A stretch of DNA of 64,000 bases from Endozoicomonas sp965208385. Its GTDB lineage: Bacteria > Pseudomonadota > Gammaproteobacteria > Pseudomonadales > Endozoicomonadaceae. Within the stretch, counting starts at the first letter, position 1, and each line of letters opens with the position of its first letter. This document shows positions 61,737 to 64,000 of the stretch, one piece after another. The notes beneath the pieces are model-generated. The model had not been told where the DNA came from. It made no database searches and worked only from the letters and a program-made list of their open reading frames with translations. The position numbers were made by a program, and so were the translations under genes. Location: positions 107,440 to 171,439 of the forward strand of contig CBDBOO010000052.1 in NCBI GenBank assembly GCA_965208385.1, read 5' to 3'.

Positions 61737-64000
61737 TCAGTATTTCTGAGACAAGCTCTGCTGCAATACCGTTCTGAACAATTCAATGAAACGACTTCTG
61801 GCTTTTTCTGTTGGTGTGGAACCATTGAAGTAATCATCAGGTTGCCTGATATTCCAGAGATTCTGGTTGGTAATAAACACATCAAGTGAAGGAAGATTTT
61901 TTACCAGACGGTTAGTGAAAATATCTGCATCATACGGTGTCATTATGGAATATTGATCGGTGAAAGTACGCAGCATTTCAATAATGACCCGCCGTGAATC
62001 AGAGGAAAAATTCCAGGTCAGATTATTTATCGAACCCTGAGATAAATCCAGAATATTGCCAAAGGCGGCGGGATTGTCACTGATCAGGTCAGCCAGCTGA
62101 ATCTGGTTTTGATACAGTTCGCTCAGGGGCGCTGCAATAGACAAAGGTACTGAAGGCGCAGTCTGGAAACTCGCAGGAACAAATTCCAGGGAAGTATCGT
62201 CTTTCAGGAATGTCAGCGCCTGATATAAATGCCCTGTTTCGTATGTCTCGGTTTCCTGTAGTGCAAGCAGTAGGCTGTACATGTTTTTTTTGTTGTTCGT
62301 GGCATACCGTGTATCGCGGGTCATTAGTCTTAGCTGGTAATAAGGTATGCCCAGAGCCAGCCCCGTCCAGAACCAGTTGTGACTTAATGGAATGGCTCCG
62401 GAGTTTTCTACTGTTAAGGGCAGAGACACAGGAGCAGTGCCTGTTTCAGATGCCTGTTGTTGCTCCAGATAAGCCGGGTCTTCAGGTGGAAGAGGGCTGG
62501 GGCTGACACCTTCTAAAAATGGCAGTAAGGGAATCGCTTTACTGTTATCCGATGATATGAGTGCATAGGCTAGATTTTCTACAGTTAAACGACGTAACCG
62601 GAATGCAGCCAATGTTATTAGAAACGTATCGTCGGTTTCCTGTGATTCAACCAGAGCTCGATTGGGAATGCCCAGGGCTTTGGTAAATTCAGCCGTGTTA
62701 TTCAGATGTTCGCCGATCATGATTGTCTCAGAGCCCAGCAGCTGCTGACGGGCGCTCTCTGCGCCAGTGAGAGCATCCGCTATGTGGTGGGCCAGGTTCC
62801 ATCGGTTGATTTCTGGATAGTAGAGTGCCGTAATCAGTTGGTTTGCCGAAATTTCACCCTTCAGAGTCAGAGTTTTTTCCAGAATCAGAAGATATGATTG
62901 CTCCAGATAGTCCTTGGCAGTAATAGCTTCCCTTATCAGTTCTGTGGCATCCAGTGCCTGTACCAGTGCTGGAAGTGAGACAAACGCATTTGTCATAAAA
63001 TAAGCCAGGTCTCTTAATGAGAGAGGCTGGTTAAGAGCCCTGGCCCTGTCATTGGGATAGACCTGAAAGTCAGGAGCTCTGGCCGGTATTTCCAAATTCA
63101 CTGTTTCGCTGATGGATTCAGCCAGCGTTGTTCCGGAAATCTTGTTTACAGCAGGTAGCAAGCGTTGATAGTTAAGTAGCCCGGCGTTATCAAGTTGCCA
63201 TAACATTTCATGTTTTTTGAGGTCGTGTGGTGCTTCCCTGATGGTTTGTAAAGCCTGCCCTGTCAGGCCCATTTCTATCGACAGAGCGTAATAGTCAAGG
63301 AATTCCAACAGAATAGCTGCATCCCTGAGAGAGATGGGGCTCGTCAAGTCGGGTTCTGTTTGATCCAGAAAACCCTGTGGATTGATCTCATCGAGATTGA
63401 GTTGAAATCGTTCTGCGAGCCGCCGGGCCTGGTAGCGAAAGTGATTGATTTTTAAAATAAAAAGAATGTTACCTATGGTCAGTAGCTGGCGGTTGTGCGC
63501 ATCCCTGAGTACCAACGATTGACACTCTGACGGCTGATCACAGTTAAGGTTTTGCTTTTCCCTGTAGGTGTACAGATAAAGTGCGATTTCCTGTGCTGAC
63601 AGATCAATGGTGCTGACAGATCAATGGTGCTGAACTGATGGATGGCCTCTTCCACCGCCAGAAGATAATCCTGCTTGGGAAACCGGAACTTTTTGAAGAC
63701 TGGATCATTAATGGAGAGGTAGAAATCAAAAATCAACTGATTGTTATCCAGACGAGCAGTAGGTATTCTCCGGGTGTAAGCAAAGCGGGTGGGTGATTGA
63801 TCGGGTAAGGAGATACGGCTTAGCAGATTTAATCTGAGCGTCAGCTTGTCACGGTAAAAATCCGGAATGACAATCAGGCTGGCGGCTTTTGCTTCCTGAG
63901 GCATACCGGCAGCCAGAGCCGAAATGCCATCGAACTTCGTGAATTGAGGGTTGATCCATGAACCGTCGGCTGTCAGGGTTGCAAAACAAGCGGCGACGAT
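61737..64000 (-). pseudogene. Large unknown gene, frameshifted by a 17-bp tandem duplication (continues past window)
   Basis: The frame enters from base 64000, runs to about 63600, and there meets two tandem copies of TGCTGACAGATCAATGG (63594-63610, 63611-63627). Seventeen bases shift the frame, so translation would stop at 63479. With one copy removed the frame runs on without break (STIDLSAQEIALYLYTYRE...) into 61737, more than 750 codons in all. The product is unrecognised. It has duplicated segments (SPISLRDAAILLEFLDYY and QPLSLRDLAYFM), is helical and hydrophilic, and may be exported, since IVAACFATLTADG near the edge resembles a signal-peptide core. No catalytic motif seen. Confidence 0.8.

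Noticed and set aside
1..64000. CRISPR arrays, tRNA and rRNA genes, prophage or defence islands.
   Set aside because: No regularly spaced repeats with unique spacers, no cloverleaf or rRNA signature noticed, and no recombinase, restriction, toxin-antitoxin or cas genes among the readable frames. A tRNA scan would be needed to exclude tRNAs fully.

Overview
The window looks like a chromosomal segment of a host-associated gammaproteobacterium of the Oceanospirillales type, and Endozoicomonas or a close relative is my best guess. The reasons are the long PstC/PstA permeases, the tktA-epd-pgk order, an RfaH-type NusG paralogue, PntAB, SbcCD, and a high load of short inverted-repeat elements, insertion sequences and decaying genes. 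The genus is inferred from gene content only. No rRNA, tRNA or CRISPR array was seen.

Layout. 1-4.3 kb: sbcC (cut by the left edge) and sbcD, overlapping by four bases. 4.5-10.2 kb: an unknown secreted protein with a basic tail, a CreA-like lipoprotein, serA, a DUF4404 protein, a YcgM-type FAA hydrolase, a single-domain response regulator and a YciA-type thioesterase. 10.2-12.2 kb: TRAP transporter dctQ-dctM without a substrate-binding gene. 12.5-22 kb: a phosphate locus, with pstS behind a clear Pho box and pstC-pstA-pstB-phoU downstream. The two parts are separated by an acetate transporter (satP) and a YuiF/NhaC-type transporter. That transporter is preceded by a histidine-rich leader ORF, which points to histidine control and is the most interesting regulatory signal in the window.

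22-31 kb: an accessory zone with a 990-residue LamG/cadherin/VCBS-type protein, a pentapeptide-repeat protein, a DsbA-like protein, an intact Zn/Cd-type ArsR repressor beside the ruins of its P-type ATPase, and a DMT permease, all interleaved with MITE-like elements. 31-37.5 kb: NAD-malic enzyme and glutathione reductase, each preceded by a copy of a related ~150-bp sequence; a 33-residue membrane peptide; a 274-bp element with IS66-like ends; and an ISL3 element with a perfect 8-bp target duplication. 37.6-50 kb: a large unknown exported protein, pntAB, a DUF945 protein, an unknown secreted protein, a SufR/COG2345-like regulator, and rfaH coupled to an alpha/beta hydrolase.

50-61.4 kb: central carbon genes tktA, epd and pgk on the minus strand, spread apart by a Cra/LacI-type regulator, a dead IS4-family element, a LysR regulator, a small outer-membrane protein and a Bcr-type MFS exporter. 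The right edge holds a large unknown gene frameshifted by a 17-bp tandem duplication.

Four inverted-repeat families were recognised by eye: A (3 copies, ends TATACCC/GGGTATA), B (4 copies, ends TACCATT/AATGGTA, 3-bp target duplications), C (1 copy, long imperfect palindrome) and D (1 copy, 19-bp perfect ends with an 8-bp target duplication). They sit in intergenic gaps, often right next to gene ends or promoters.
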